Shown here in pieces: positions 42,438 to 51,336 of a stretch of 64,000 bases of DNA; position 1 is the first letter of the stretch, and each line of letters opens with the position of its first letter. The position numbers were made by a program, and so were the translations under genes. The DNA is from Barrientosiimonas humi (GTDB taxonomy: Bacteria; Actinomycetota; Actinomycetes; Actinomycetales; Dermatophilaceae), in assembly GCF_006716095.1 (NCBI RefSeq), contig NZ_VFOK01000001.1, positions 434,001-498,000 on the forward strand, read 5' to 3'. Below the pieces are notes generated by a model, which was not told the DNA's origin, made no database searches, and saw nothing but the letters and a program-made list of their open reading frames with translations.

Positions 42438-43403
42438 CTACGCGAACGGGATCGGCGCGTAGCCGCGGCAGGCCGGACGGAACGACTTGGGGCCGTCGGC
42501 CAGGGCGTTCATCGTCAGCTGCAGCGTCGGGTCGTCCAGGTAGATCAGCGCGTGGCCGGTGAAGTCGCCCGGGCAGCGCTCCTGCAGCAGCACGTTGTTG
42601 ACGTCGTCACCCTCCAGCGCCTGGGTCTGGTACGGCGTGACGACCTTGTCGTACTTGGTCATCACGACCGTGTAGCTGGGGCCGGTCGGCACCCGGTTGC
42701 CGTCGGCCCACAGCTCGCGCGTGTAGTCGCTGGAGTAGGTCTGGTCGATCGCGCCGGGGAACTGGCCGAACTCCGACAGCCCGGTCACGAAGCCCATCGC
42801 GTTGAACGTGTTGCCGAGGGTGACGATGCCGTTGAGGTCGGTGCCGTGCGAGCTGGGCGCCCAGCCGACGTAGTGGTCGACCTGCGAGGCGCCGCCCATC
42901 TTCTTCATCCACCACATCGGCACGGAGCCGCCCTGGGAGTGGCCGACGATGTCGACCTTGGCCGAGCCGGTGGAGGTGCGCACCCGCTGCACGAACGAGG
43001 CGAGCTGGTTGGCCGAGTCCTTGATGTGGCCGAGGCCGCCGACGCGGCCGAACGACGCCGCGGTCATGCCGTAGTTCAGGGCGTAGACGCAGTAGCCGGC
43101 GTTCTTCAGGCGCGGCGCGATCTTCACGAAGCTGGAGCCCATGTTGGTGAACGTGCCCGGGACCAGGATCACCGGGTTGGGCTTGTCGGCGCTGGGCTTG
43201 CAGGTCCAGTCGTTGGCGCCGCGGACGTAGCCGGGCGCGGCGGCGTAGTTGGCCAGCGACTCGGCGAGGCCACCCTCGGGGAGCGGGGCGGCCTGGGCCG
43301 GGCTGGCCGAGGCGATGCCGATGCCGACGGCGGCCAGGGAGGCGCCCGCACCGAGGGTCAGGGCGCGCAGGCGGGAACGGGTGGGGGTCTGACGGTGCAG
43401 CAT
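42438..43403 (-). CDS. Secreted triacylglycerol lipase-type alpha/beta hydrolase
   Basis: 321 residues from ATG 43403, which has GGAG eight bases upstream (ATG 43415 is the alternative). A Sec or Tat-like signal peptide with 'TRSRLRALTLGAGASLAAVG' is cleaved probably at 'SPAQA'. The oxyanion region is 'VILVPGTFTNMGSSF' and the nucleophile elbow 'VDIVGHSQGGSVPMWW'. Four to five cysteines, including 'WTCKP' and 'ERCPG', suit disulphides outside the cell. It resembles Streptomyces-type secreted lipases/esterases that hydrolyse triacylglycerols. Confidence 0.88.
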   Translation of the reverse strand: MLHRQTPTRSRLRALTLGAGASLAAVGIGIASASPAQAAPLPEGGLAESLANYAAAPGYVRGANDWTCKPSADKPNPVILVPGTFTNMGSSFVKIAPRLKNAGYCVYALNYGMTAASFGRVGGLGHIKDSANQLASFVQRVRTSTGSAKVDIVGHSQGGSVPMWWMKKMGGASQVDHYVGWAPSSHGTDLNGIVTLGNTFNAMGFVTGLSEFGQFPGAIDQTYSSDYTRELWADGNRVPTGPSYTVVMTKYDKVVTPYQTQALEGDDVNNVLLQERCPGDFTGHALIYLDDPTLQLTMNALADGPKSFRPACRGYAPIPFA

Positions 43404-43513
43404 GACGTGCTCCATGCGGGTCGGGGGGAACTGCCGATCCACCGGAGGTTACTGTGACGTAGGTCACGATGGGGGTTTGCGAGCCCGCCGTTCCGCAGGG
43501 CGAGCGGCGGGGA

Positions 43514-44458
43514 TCAGCCCAGCCGGATGCGTACGTCCGTCGCGCCGACCGGGTCGCGCGCCGGCTGCCAGGACCACCCGGCGCGCCCGCGCTGGCGCAC
43601 CCACTCGCGGTCGCCGACGGTCACCCGGGTGATGCCCTCGGCCTGGGCGTGCGCGACGGCCCAGGTGCCGAGCGTGCGCGCGGTGGTGACGTCGCCGCCG
43701 TCCGCGCTCACCGTGGCGCCGTCCGCCTGGGCGCGCACGCCCGTCTGCTCGCGCAGCTTGGTGACGACCTGCGCCGCGCTGCTGCTCTCGGTCGGCGGGT
43801 CCAGCCGGCACCCGACCGCGCCCGGCGCGGACCCGGAGAGGGCGTCGGTCATGACGCGCCCCTCGGTCTCGTGGTCGGCGTAGGCGTCGGGGAAGCCGCT
43901 GCGCTGGACCTCCTGGGCCACCTGGGTCAGCGGGCGGGTCTGCCAGCCGTCGACCTGCACGAGGTGGCGGTAGAACTCGCCGCTGGCGTACACCGGGTCG
44001 GCGACCTGCTCCAGCGTGCCCCACCCCTGGCTCGGGCGCTGCTGGAAGAGTCCGACCGAGTCGCGGTCGCCGTAGGCCAGGTTGCGCAGCTTCGACTCCT
44101 GGATCGCCGTCGTCACCGCGATGTTCGCGGCGTAGCGCGGCAGGTCGCGCAGGGTCGTGCCGACCGTGACGATCGTCGCCGCGTTGGCGGTCTGCTCGGG
44201 CGTCAGCTTCTCCTCGCTCTCACCCGAGCGCAGGAGGCAGCTCTCGTTGCCGAAGTAGTTGCTGAGGTACTGATAGGCCTGCCACCCGCCGAAGCCGAGC
44301 GCGGCCACGAGCACGAGCGGCAGCAGGCAGCCGACGAGCCGCACACCCCGGCCGCGCGGCTGGTGCTCCTCGAACGTGAATCCGTCGTCGTGCCAAGCAT
44401 TCTCGTCGTCGGCGAACAGGGGTTCATCGTGCTCCTCGGCGCGACGACGGCGGGGCAA
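43514..44458 (-). CDS. Lysozyme-like domain membrane protein
   Basis: 314 residues. A cytoplasmic acidic N terminus (1-38) leads to one span 'GCLLPLVLVAALGFGGWQAY'. Outside, residues 85-200 contain 'IAVTTAIQESKLRNLAYGDR' and 'SVGLFQQRPSQGWGTLEQ', the pattern of a lysozyme/lytic-transglycosylase-like fold with a catalytic-position Glu, followed by two cysteines and a C-terminal domain of unknown kind. Probably acts on peptidoglycan; activity is inferred from the motif only. It is 15 bp downstream of dapD on the same strand. Confidence 0.7.
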   Translation of the reverse strand: MPRRRRAEEHDEPLFADDENAWHDDGFTFEEHQPRGRGVRLVGCLLPLVLVAALGFGGWQAYQYLSNYFGNESCLLRSGESEEKLTPEQTANAATIVTVGTTLRDLPRYAANIAVTTAIQESKLRNLAYGDRDSVGLFQQRPSQGWGTLEQVADPVYASGEFYRHLVQVDGWQTRPLTQVAQEVQRSGFPDAYADHETEGRVMTDALSGSAPGAVGCRLDPPTESSSAAQVVTKLREQTGVRAQADGATVSADGGDVTTARTLGTWAVAHAQAEGITRVTVGDREWVRQRGRAGWSWQPARDPVGATDVRIRLG

Positions 44459-44473
44459 CGCAGGTGCTCCGCG

Positions 44474-45406
44474 TCAGTCGTTGGCGTGCAGGGCGTCGTT
44501 GAGCGCGATGCCGTGCCCCTTGCGGGTGCGGGCCTCGACGACGCCGGTGGTGGAGTTGCGGATGAACAGCACCCCGTCGCGGCCGGACAGCTCCTTCGCC
44601 TTGACGACCGAGCCATCCTCCAGCGTGACCTTGGTGCCGGCCGTGACGTAGAGCCCGGCCTCGACCACGCAGTCGTCGCCGAGCGCGATGCCGACGCCCG
44701 CCTGCGCGCCGACGAGGCAGCGCCGGCCGATCGACACCCGCTCGGTGCCGCCCCCGGACAGCGTGCCCATGATCGAGGCGCCGCCGCCGATGTCGGAGCC
44801 GTCGCCCACGACGACCCCCTGCACGATGCGCCCCTCGACCATCGAGGTGCCGAGGGTGCCGGCGTTGAAGTTGCAGAAGCCCTCGTGCATCACCGTGGTG
44901 CCGGCGGCCAGGTGGGCCCCGAGGCGCACCCGGTCGGCGTCGGCGATGCGCACCCCGCTCGGCACGACGTAGTCGGTCATCCGCGGGAACTTGTCGACGC
45001 CGAAGACCTGCACCGGTCCCTCGGCGCGCAGCCGCAGCCGGGTCTGCTCGAACCCCTCGACCGCGCACGGGCCGACGTTGGTCCAGACCACGTTGCTCAG
45101 CACGCCGAACAGCCCGTCGAGGTTGATCGTGTTGGGCTCGACCAGGCGGTGCGACAGCAGGTGCAGCCGCAGGTAGGCGTCGGGCACGTCGGCCGGCGCG
45201 GCGTCCAGGTCGATGACCGTGGTGACGACGGACGTACGCACTCCCCGGGCGGGGTAGACCTGGGCCAGCTTCTCCAGCTCGGCCGGCGCGGCCGCGCCGT
45301 CGGGCACCTCCCCGAGGGCGGGCGTCGGGAACCAGGTGTCGAGGAGCTGGCCGGCGTCGGTCTCGGTGGCGAGGCCGTGGCCCCAGGCGGTGCGCTGATC
45401 CGTCAT
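44474..45406 (-). CDS. dapD: Tetrahydrodipicolinate N-succinyltransferase DapD
   Basis: 310 residues from ATG 45406. The C-terminal half is a left-handed beta-helix of hexapeptide repeats ('[20 protein letters not shown]', '[20 protein letters not shown]', '[20 protein letters not shown]'). This long actinobacterial form succinylates L-2,3,4,5-tetrahydrodipicolinate in the diaminopimelate pathway. It is divergent from dapE with 81 bp between the start codons, so the two pathway genes may share control. Confidence 0.94.
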   Translation of the reverse strand: MTDQRTAWGHGLATETDAGQLLDTWFPTPALGEVPDGAAAPAELEKLAQVYPARGVRTSVVTTVIDLDAAPADVPDAYLRLHLLSHRLVEPNTINLDGLFGVLSNVVWTNVGPCAVEGFEQTRLRLRAEGPVQVFGVDKFPRMTDYVVPSGVRIADADRVRLGAHLAAGTTVMHEGFCNFNAGTLGTSMVEGRIVQGVVVGDGSDIGGGASIMGTLSGGGTERVSIGRRCLVGAQAGVGIALGDDCVVEAGLYVTAGTKVTLEDGSVVKAKELSGRDGVLFIRNSTTGVVEARTRKGHGIALNDALHAND

Positions 45407-45487
45407 GGCGCCCAGGGTAGGGCGCGCGCCCGCGACGCCCCGGGGTGGTTCGCGAGGTGAGCCACCGCCGTGCGCGAGGATGGCCGC

Positions 45488-46570
45488 ATGCCGACCCCGC
45501 ACCTCGACCTGAGCGCCGACGTGGTCACGCTGACCGCGGCGGTGTGCGACATCCCCTCGGTCAGCCGCGACGAGCAGGCGCTCGCCGACGCCGTCGAGAC
45601 CGCGCTGCGCGCCGTGCCGCACCTGGAGGTGCTGCGCGACGGCAACGCGGTCGTGGCGCGCACCGACCTCGGCCGCGACGAGCGGGTGCTGCTCGCCGGC
45701 CACCTCGACACGGTGCCGCTCACCGACCCGCCCAACCTGCCCGTGCGCCGGGTGGACGGGCTGCTCTACGGCCGCGGCACCACCGACATGAAGGGCGGGG
45801 TCGCGGTGCAGCTGGCCCTCGCGGCGACGCTCGCCGAGCCCAACCGCGACGTGACCTACGTCTTCTACGACTGCGAGGAGATCGAGGACGAGTTCAACGG
45901 CCTCGGACGCCTGGCGCGCACCCACCCCGACTGGCTCGCGGCCGACTTCGCGGTGCTGCTCGAGCCGACCGACGGCGGGGTCGAGGGCGGCTGCAAGGGC
46001 ACGCTGCGGGTCGACGTCACCACCAAGGGCATCGCCGCGCACTCGGCCCGGCCGTGGAACGGGCACAACGCGATCCACGACGCGGGCGAGATCCTGACCC
46101 GGCTGTTGGCGTACGAGCCCGAGACCGTCACCGTCGACGGGCTCGACTACCACGAGGCGCTCAACGCGGTCGGCATCAGCGGCGGGATCGCGGGCAACGT
46201 GATCCCCGACGTGTGCCGGGTGTCGGTGAACTACCGCTTCGCGCCGACCAAGAACGCCGAGGAGGCGCTGGCCCACGTGCGCGGCGTCTTCAGCGGCTTC
46301 GACGTCACCCTCGGCGACAGCGCCGACGGGGCGCTGCCCGGGCTCGACCGGCCCGCCGCGCAGGCCTTCGTCGCGGCGCTCGGGCTGCCGGTCACCGCCA
46401 AGCAGGGCTGGACCGACGTCGCCCGGTTCAGCGCCCTCGAGGTGCCCGCGGTCAACTTCGGCCCGGGCGACCCCAACCTCGCCCACACCGACGACGAGCG
46501 CTGCCCCGAGCAGCAGATCACCGATGCCGAGGCCGCGCTGCGGCGCTGGCTGGAAGGAGCCGGAGCGTGA
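45488..46570 (+). CDS. dapE: Succinyl-diaminopimelate desuccinylase DapE
   Basis: 360 residues from ATG 45488 (GTG 45470 is possible). An M20 metallopeptidase: metal ligands in '[11 protein letters not shown]', '[12 protein letters not shown]' and '[12 protein letters not shown]' with the catalytic Glu pair, then '[14 protein letters not shown]'; the dimerisation lid contains '[16 protein letters not shown]'. It removes succinate from N-succinyl-LL-diaminopimelate. Its TGA overlaps the GTG of the LOG-family gene. Confidence 0.93.
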   Translation: MPTPHLDLSADVVTLTAAVCDIPSVSRDEQALADAVETALRAVPHLEVLRDGNAVVARTDLGRDERVLLAGHLDTVPLTDPPNLPVRRVDGLLYGRGTTDMKGGVAVQLALAATLAEPNRDVTYVFYDCEEIEDEFNGLGRLARTHPDWLAADFAVLLEPTDGGVEGGCKGTLRVDVTTKGIAAHSARPWNGHNAIHDAGEILTRLLAYEPETVTVDGLDYHEALNAVGISGGIAGNVIPDVCRVSVNYRFAPTKNAEEALAHVRGVFSGFDVTLGDSADGALPGLDRPAAQAFVAALGLPVTAKQGWTDVARFSALEVPAVNFGPGDPNLAHTDDERCPEQQITDAEAALRRWLEGAGA

Positions 46571-47340
46571 CCGACCAGACCCGACCCACCGGGGGCGAGG
46601 ACTACTTCAAGGGCGCGACGATGCTGCGCGGCCGCAACGTCCCCCAGACGACGACCGACCAGCGGCTGCTCGACCGCTCCGACTCGGCCGAGTGGGTGCA
46701 CACCGACCCGTGGCGGGTGCTGCGCATCCAGAGCGAGTTCGTCGAGGGCTTCGGCGCGCTCGCCGAGCTGGGCCCCGCGATCAGCGTGTTCGGCTCGGCC
46801 CGCACCAAGCCGGGCAGCGCCCACTACGAGCTCGCCACCGAGGTCGGCCGGCTGCTCGTCGAGGCCGGCTACGCCGTCATCACCGGCGGCGGCCCCGGCA
46901 CCATGGAGGCCGCCAACAAGGGCGCCAGCGAGGCCGGGGGAGTCAGCGTCGGGCTCGGCATCGAGCTGCCCTTCGAGACCGGGCTGAACCCCTACGTCAA
47001 CCTCGGCATCAACTTCCGCTACTTCTTCGCGCGCAAGACGATGTTCGTGAAGTACGCCGAGGGATTCGTCGTGCTGCCAGGCGGATTCGGCACTCTCGAC
47101 GAGCTGTTCGAGGCCGTCACCCTGGTGCAGACCCGCAAGGTCACCCAGTTCCCGCTGGTGCTGCTCGGCAGCGACTTCTGGGCGCCGATGCTCGACTGGG
47201 TGCGCGGCACCCTGCTCGCCGAGGGCATGATCGGCGAGCGCGACCTCGACATGCTGCAGGTGCTCGACGACCCGGCCGAGGCCGTCCGCGCCGTCGTCGG
47301 TGACCAGCCCGTCCAGGGCACCGGCCGCGAACCTGACTGA
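46567..47340 (+). CDS. LOG family protein (TIGR00730 type)
   Basis: 257 residues from GTG 46567. The family signatures are '[19 protein letters not shown]' and '[20 protein letters not shown]', the PGGxGTxxE motif of cytokinin riboside 5'-monophosphate phosphoribohydrolases. These release free base and ribose 5-phosphate from nucleotide-type substrates; the physiological substrate in bacteria is uncertain. Translationally coupled to dapE by a GTGA overlap. Confidence 0.92.
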   Translation: MTDQTRPTGGEDYFKGATMLRGRNVPQTTTDQRLLDRSDSAEWVHTDPWRVLRIQSEFVEGFGALAELGPAISVFGSARTKPGSAHYELATEVGRLLVEAGYAVITGGGPGTMEAANKGASEAGGVSVGLGIELPFETGLNPYVNLGINFRYFFARKTMFVKYAEGFVVLPGGFGTLDELFEAVTLVQTRKVTQFPLVLLGSDFWAPMLDWVRGTLLAEGMIGERDLDMLQVLDDPAEAVRAVVGDQPVQGTGREPD

Positions 47341-47344
47341 GTCT

Positions 47345-47500
47345 TTCTGGCTCAGCTCCTCCTCCGGCAGACGCTTGCTGCGCTGCGCGTCTGCCGGCAT
47401 CGTCGCCAAGCCGCGCCGACCCTTCTGGCTCAGCTCCTCCTCCGGCAGACGCTTGCTGCGCTGCGCGTCTGCCGGCATCGTCGCCGAGCCGCGCCGACCC
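47345..47500. repeat. Family A palindromic repeat, two tandem 78-bp copies
   Basis: Copies at 47345-47422 and 47423-47500 differ at very few positions. Each contains GGCAGACGC and its complement GCGTCTGCC around a TTGCTGCGCTGC loop, with outer parts CTCAGCTCCTCCTCC and GGCATCGTCGCCGAGC. Located right after the LOG-family stop codon. Confidence 0.95.
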
Positions 47501-47573
47501 TTACGAGCCCGGCTCGCCGCCGACGTACGACCGTGGCGGCGCGTCGCGCGGGCGGGTGGCTTATCGTCGGGGC

Positions 47574-47915
47574 GTGATCGCCCTCTTGCTCGCGCTGCTC
47601 GTGGTGGTCGTCGGCCTCGCGGTGGCCATCGCCATCGGACGCATCCCCGTGACCGGGATGGACGACGCCCCGAGCACCAGTCCGTTCGACCCGCTGCCCG
47701 AGGGCCAGGTCACCGACGAGGACCTGCAGCGGCTCCGCTTCGACCAGACGCTGCGCGGCTACCGGATGAGCCAGGTCGACGCGACGCTGGACCGGCTGCG
47801 CGACGAGCTGCGCGACAAGGACCGCGAGATCGCGCGGCTGCGCGGCGACGTCGACACCTACGCCGAGCGCGACTACTCCGAGCGCGACGCCGACGCCTAC
47901 TCCGAAGACACCTGA
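47574..47915 (+). CDS. DivIVA-domain membrane protein
   Basis: 113 residues from GTG 47574. A short N terminus enters a membrane span at once ('IALLLALLVVVVGLAVAIAIG'). After a linker, residues 45-95 hold a DivIVA-type motif 'RFDQTLRGYRMSQVDATLDR' and a coiled coil 'LRDELRDKDREIARLRGDV'. It may recruit or organise cell-pole or wall-growth proteins at the membrane; this is inferred from the domain. It corresponds in position to a DivIVA-like gene before tag in Mycobacterium. Confidence 0.85.
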   Translation: MIALLLALLVVVVGLAVAIAIGRIPVTGMDDAPSTSPFDPLPEGQVTDEDLQRLRFDQTLRGYRMSQVDATLDRLRDELRDKDREIARLRGDVDTYAERDYSERDADAYSEDT

Positions 47916-47919
47916 GCCC

Positions 47920-48360
47920 GTGGCGCCCGTCCGAGTCGTCCGCGAGGTCGAGGCCGACGTCCAGCGGCTGTGGCAGGTCGTCACCGACTGGCCGCGCCAC
48001 GGTGACATCGTCCCGCTGACCGAGGTCGTCTCCGACGGCTCCCAGGTCGTCGGCATCACCGGTCTCGGGCCGCTGCGCTTCCGCGACCCGATGGCGCTGC
48101 GCGACATGGTGCCCCCCGAGGGCGACCGGCCCGGCTCCGTCCGCCTGGAGAAGCAGGGTGCGGTGCTCGGCGGCTGGGCCGAGATCGAGGTCAGCGCCCT
48201 CGGCCCCGGCCGCAGCCGGCTGGTCTTCACCGAGGAGATCTGGCCGCGCCCCGACGCCGTCGGCAAGCGGCTCGGCGCCGTCGCGACCCCGCTCACCCGG
48301 CTGTTCGTCCGGCTGCTCGTCGACGGGCTCGTGCGCGGCGCGCAGGACCCGCCCCGATGA
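47920..48360 (+). CDS. SRPBCC/polyketide-cyclase fold protein
   Basis: 146 residues from GTG 47920, five bases after the previous stop. The START/SRPBCC fold is suggested by 'VVREVEADVQRLWQVVTDWP', 'VPLTEVVSD' and the C-terminal helix 'LFVRLLVDGLVRGAQ'. Such proteins bind hydrophobic ligands in a cavity; no ligand is implied here. Overlaps tag by 4 bp. Confidence 0.8.
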   Translation: MAPVRVVREVEADVQRLWQVVTDWPRHGDIVPLTEVVSDGSQVVGITGLGPLRFRDPMALRDMVPPEGDRPGSVRLEKQGAVLGGWAEIEVSALGPGRSRLVFTEEIWPRPDAVGKRLGAVATPLTRLFVRLLVDGLVRGAQDPPR

Positions 48361-49001
48361 CCCCTGAGGCACCGACCCCCGACGGGCTCGTCGCGGGGCC
48401 CGACGGCCGCCTGCGCTGCGCGTGGGCCGGCAGCGCCCCCGACTACCTCGACTACCACGACCACGAGTGGGGCCGCGAGGTCCGCGGCGAGACCCCGCTG
48501 TACGAGCGGCTCACCCTCGAGGCGTTCCAGTCCGGTCTGGCGTGGATCACCATCCTGCGCAAGCGTCCGGCCTTCCGCGCGGCGTTCGCCGGGTTCGACC
48601 CCGAGGTCGTCGCCCGGTTCGGCGACGACGACGTCACCCGGCTGATGGCCGACGCGGGCATCGTGCGCAACGCCCGCAAGGTGCAGGCCGCGATCACCAA
48701 CGCGCGCGCCGTGCTGCGGCTGCGCGACCAGGGCGGCCTCGACGAGCTGTTCTGGTCGCACCGGCCGGACACCCACCGCCGGCCCCGCACGCCCGCGGAC
48801 GTCCCGGCGAGCACGCCCGAGTCGGTGGCGCTCGCCACGGCGCTGAAGAAGTCCGGGTTCGCGCACGTCGGACCGACGACGATGTATGCGGCGATGCAGG
48901 CCTGCGGGGTGGTGGACGATCATCTCGAGGGATGCGTGAGCGGCCGGGAGGGCCGCGACGCCGCAGCAGCACAGGCAGCACCGACCGGGGGAGCAGGATG
49001 A
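48357..49001 (+). CDS. tag: DNA-3-methyladenine glycosylase I
   Basis: 214 residues. The Tag family signature includes the zinc Cys in 'LRCAWAGSAPDYLDYHDHEW', 'LYERLTLEAFQSGLAWITIL' with the catalytic Glu, and 'ALKKSGFAHVGPTTMYAAMQ'. It excises 3-methyladenine from alkylated DNA in base-excision repair. The zinc-binding C-terminal 'VDDHLEGC' is intact; the last 20 residues are a variable tail. Overlaps both neighbours by 4 bp. Confidence 0.94.
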   Translation: MTPEAPTPDGLVAGPDGRLRCAWAGSAPDYLDYHDHEWGREVRGETPLYERLTLEAFQSGLAWITILRKRPAFRAAFAGFDPEVVARFGDDDVTRLMADAGIVRNARKVQAAITNARAVLRLRDQGGLDELFWSHRPDTHRRPRTPADVPASTPESVALATALKKSGFAHVGPTTMYAAMQACGVVDDHLEGCVSGREGRDAAAAQAAPTGGAG

Positions 49002-50284
49002 CGACCACGATGACCGAACCAGACGCATCGGCCGCACCGGCCAGCGAGCGGGGCCGCGCGGGCTCCCCGTGGCGCCGGCTCCTGGAGCAGCGCTTCCTGC
49101 CCCTGGTCGTCGCCGGCTACCTCGCCTGCCGGTTCTTCTCGTTCGTGGTGATCTCGCTGGTCGCCGGCCACCAGGACCCCGGTGGCATCCCGCGCGGGCC
49201 CGAGGACGGCGTACAGCCCGGTTATCTGGACATGACGCGCGTCTGGGACGGCGACTGGTACCGCCGGATCGTCGAGGAGGGCTACCCCGACGTGCTGCCG
49301 CGCGACGAGCAGGGCGAGCTGCAGCAGAACCAGTGGGCGTTCTACCCGCTGTTCCCGATGCTGGTGCGCGCGCTGATGACCGTCACCGGCGGGTCGTTCG
49401 GCCTGGTCGCCTCGAGCCTGGCGCTGGTGCTCGGCACCGCCGCGGCCGCGGTCATGGCGGTGCTGCTGCGCGACCGCGTCGGCCCGTTCGTCGCGCTGTG
49501 CGCGGTGCTCGTCTACGCCGCCTCGCCGCCCTCGCCCACGCTGCAGCTGGCGTACACCGAGTCGCTCGCGATGCTGCTGCTCACCGGCTTCCTGCTCGCG
49601 GTCTCGCGCGAGAAGTGGGGCGTCGCGATCGCCCTCGCGCTGCTCACCGGGCTCGCCCGCCCGATCGCCGTCCCGCTCGGCCTCGTCGCGCTCGTCGCGG
49701 TGATCTGGCGCTGGCGCGACCGCGCCGACCGCCCCATCGGCCGGGGGGAGTACGCCGCGATGCTCGGCGCGCTCGTCGCGTGCGGCGTCAGCGGCCTGAT
49801 GTGGGCGACGTACGCCGGCTGGCGCACCGGCATCCGCTCGGCCTACACCGACACCATGGCCACCTGGCGGGCCGAGGGCGAGATCCACCCGTTCACGCCG
49901 TGGTTCAAGAACGCCGGGTACGCCCTCGGCGACACCGCCGGACCGCTCCTGGTCGTCGTGCTCGCCGGGCTGGTCGTGCTCGGCTTCGCGGGCCCCTGGG
50001 CCGCCGGCCTCGGGCCGGTGCTGCGCACCTGGTCGCTCGGATACCTGCTCTACCTCGGCGCCGTGCTCGACCCGTGGACCAGCACCTACCGCTACCTGCT
50101 GTTCCTGTTCCCGCTCGCCGTCGTCGCGATCGGCGGCGGCTGGGCGCGCACCGACCCCCGCGCCCGCGAGTTCCGGTTCACCGGCCTGCGCACGGTGGTG
50201 CTGGTCGGCCTCGGCCTCGCCTGGCAGGTGTGGTGGATCTGGGAGCTGCTGCGCATCATCCCCCCGGCCGACAACCCGATCTAG
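48998..50284 (+). CDS. Polytopic mannosyltransferase-like membrane protein
   Basis: 428 residues from ATG 48998. About nine membrane spans follow a short cytoplasmic N terminus. The first extracytoplasmic loop has 'VWDGDWYRRIVEEGYP' and 'QNQWAFYPLFPMLVRA', the 'WD' and 'FFPLYP' type motifs of GPI-mannosyltransferase-2 (PIG-V)-like and GT39/GT87-type polyprenyl-phosphate-dependent mannosyltransferases. It probably adds a sugar to a cell-wall lipid or protein on the outer face. Terminal gene of the LOG-to-tag cluster; tandem repeats follow. Confidence 0.78.
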   Translation: MTTTMTEPDASAAPASERGRAGSPWRRLLEQRFLPLVVAGYLACRFFSFVVISLVAGHQDPGGIPRGPEDGVQPGYLDMTRVWDGDWYRRIVEEGYPDVLPRDEQGELQQNQWAFYPLFPMLVRALMTVTGGSFGLVASSLALVLGTAAAAVMAVLLRDRVGPFVALCAVLVYAASPPSPTLQLAYTESLAMLLLTGFLLAVSREKWGVAIALALLTGLARPIAVPLGLVALVAVIWRWRDRADRPIGRGEYAAMLGALVACGVSGLMWATYAGWRTGIRSAYTDTMATWRAEGEIHPFTPWFKNAGYALGDTAGPLLVVVLAGLVVLGFAGPWAAGLGPVLRTWSLGYLLYLGAVLDPWTSTYRYLLFLFPLAVVAIGGGWARTDPRAREFRFTGLRTVVLVGLGLAWQVWWIWELLRIIPPADNPI

Positions 50285-50306
50285 TTTCCTTGGCCTCGGC
50301 GCCGAG

Positions 50307-50532
50307 GCGCACGGTCGGGCGGTGGACCGCTGAGGGGTGCGGCTGGGCGCACGGTCAAGCGGTGGACCGCGGGGGCGTGCCGGGGCGCACGGTTGCGCGG
50401 TGGACCGCTGAGGGGTGCGGCTGGGCGCACGGTCAGGCGGTGGACCGCGGGGGCGTGCCGAGGCGCACGGTCGGGCGGTGGACCGCCGAGGGGTGCGGCT
50501 GGGCGCACGGTCAGGCGGTGGACCGCCGAGAC
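50307..50532. repeat. Alternating 40/38-bp tandem repeats (78-bp higher-order unit)
   Basis: Six units open with GCGCACGGT at 50307, 50347, 50385, 50425, 50463 and 50503, alternating 40, 38, 40, 38 and 40 bp. Odd units continue 'CGCTGAGGGGTGCGGCTGG', even units 'CGCGGGGGCGTGCCG'. Each contains a small CGGTC...GACCG inverted repeat. The array sits between two convergent genes. Confidence 0.93.
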
Positions 50533-50535
50533 GGG

Positions 50536-51336
50536 TCAGCGCCCGTGGAAGGTCGGCTTCTCCTTGGCGAGGAAGGCCTCCACGGCGTCGCGGTGGTCCT
50601 GGGTCGCGCCGGTGCGGGCCATCAGCTCGCCCTCGTTCTCCAGCGACTCCGCCAGGTCGTGGCTGGCGGCGAAGCCGACGGCGCGCCGCACCGAGCCGTA
50701 CGCGATCGTCGGGCCCGCCGCGAGCCGTCCCGCGAGCTCGGCGGTCGCCGCCGGCAGCTCCTCGGCCGGGACCACCCGGGTCGCGAGGCCGAGCCGGTCG
50801 GCCTCGTCGGCGCAGATCGTGCCGCCGAGCAGCAGCAGCTCCTTGGCCTTGGCGACGCCGACCAGCCGCGGCAGCGTCCACGACGACCCGGTGTCGCAGG
50901 ACAGCGCGATGCCGGTGAAGGCCAGGTTGAAGCTCGCGGTGTCGGCCAGCAGCCGGAAGTCCGCGGCGAACGCCAGCGACGCGCCCGCGCCCGCGGCCAC
51001 CCCGTTGAGCGCCGCGACCACCGGCTTGTCCATCGTCGCGAGCAGCGTGACGATCGGGTTGTAGTGCTCGCGCACGGTGACGCCCAGCTCGCCGGAGCCG
51101 TCGCGCAGCCCGGCCACGTGCTCCTTCAGGTCCTGCCCGACGCAGAACGCCCGGCCGGTGCCGGTCAGCACCACCACCCGCGCCTCCGGGTCCTGCGCCA
51201 CCGACCGCAGGGTCGCGAGCAGCGCGTCCTTGGTCGCGTTGTCGAGGCTGTTCATCGCCTCCGGGCGGTTCAGCCGCACGGTGGCCACCCCGCCCTCGAG
51301 CTCGAGCACGACGGGGCCCTGCGTGGACTCGCTCAT
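50536..51336 (-). CDS. Enoyl-CoA hydratase/isomerase (PaaG-like)
   Basis: 266 residues from ATG 51336, overlapping the regulator's stop by 4 bp. Crotonase landmarks: 'VRLNRPEAMNSLDN', oxyanion-hole 'GRAFCVGQDLKEHVAG' and 'VVAALNGVAAGAGASLAFAA'. The 'CDTGSSWTLPRLVG' active-site region, with Asp and no canonical second Glu, resembles PaaG-type ring-epoxide isomerases of phenylacetate degradation. The partnership with a PaaX-type regulator supports that theme, but no other paa gene is present. Confidence 0.87.
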   Translation of the reverse strand: MSESTQGPVVLELEGGVATVRLNRPEAMNSLDNATKDALLATLRSVAQDPEARVVVLTGTGRAFCVGQDLKEHVAGLRDGSGELGVTVREHYNPIVTLLATMDKPVVAALNGVAAGAGASLAFAADFRLLADTASFNLAFTGIALSCDTGSSWTLPRLVGVAKAKELLLLGGTICADEADRLGLATRVVPAEELPAATAELAGRLAAGPTIAYGSVRRAVGFAASHDLAESLENEGELMARTGATQDHRDAVEAFLAKEKPTFHGR

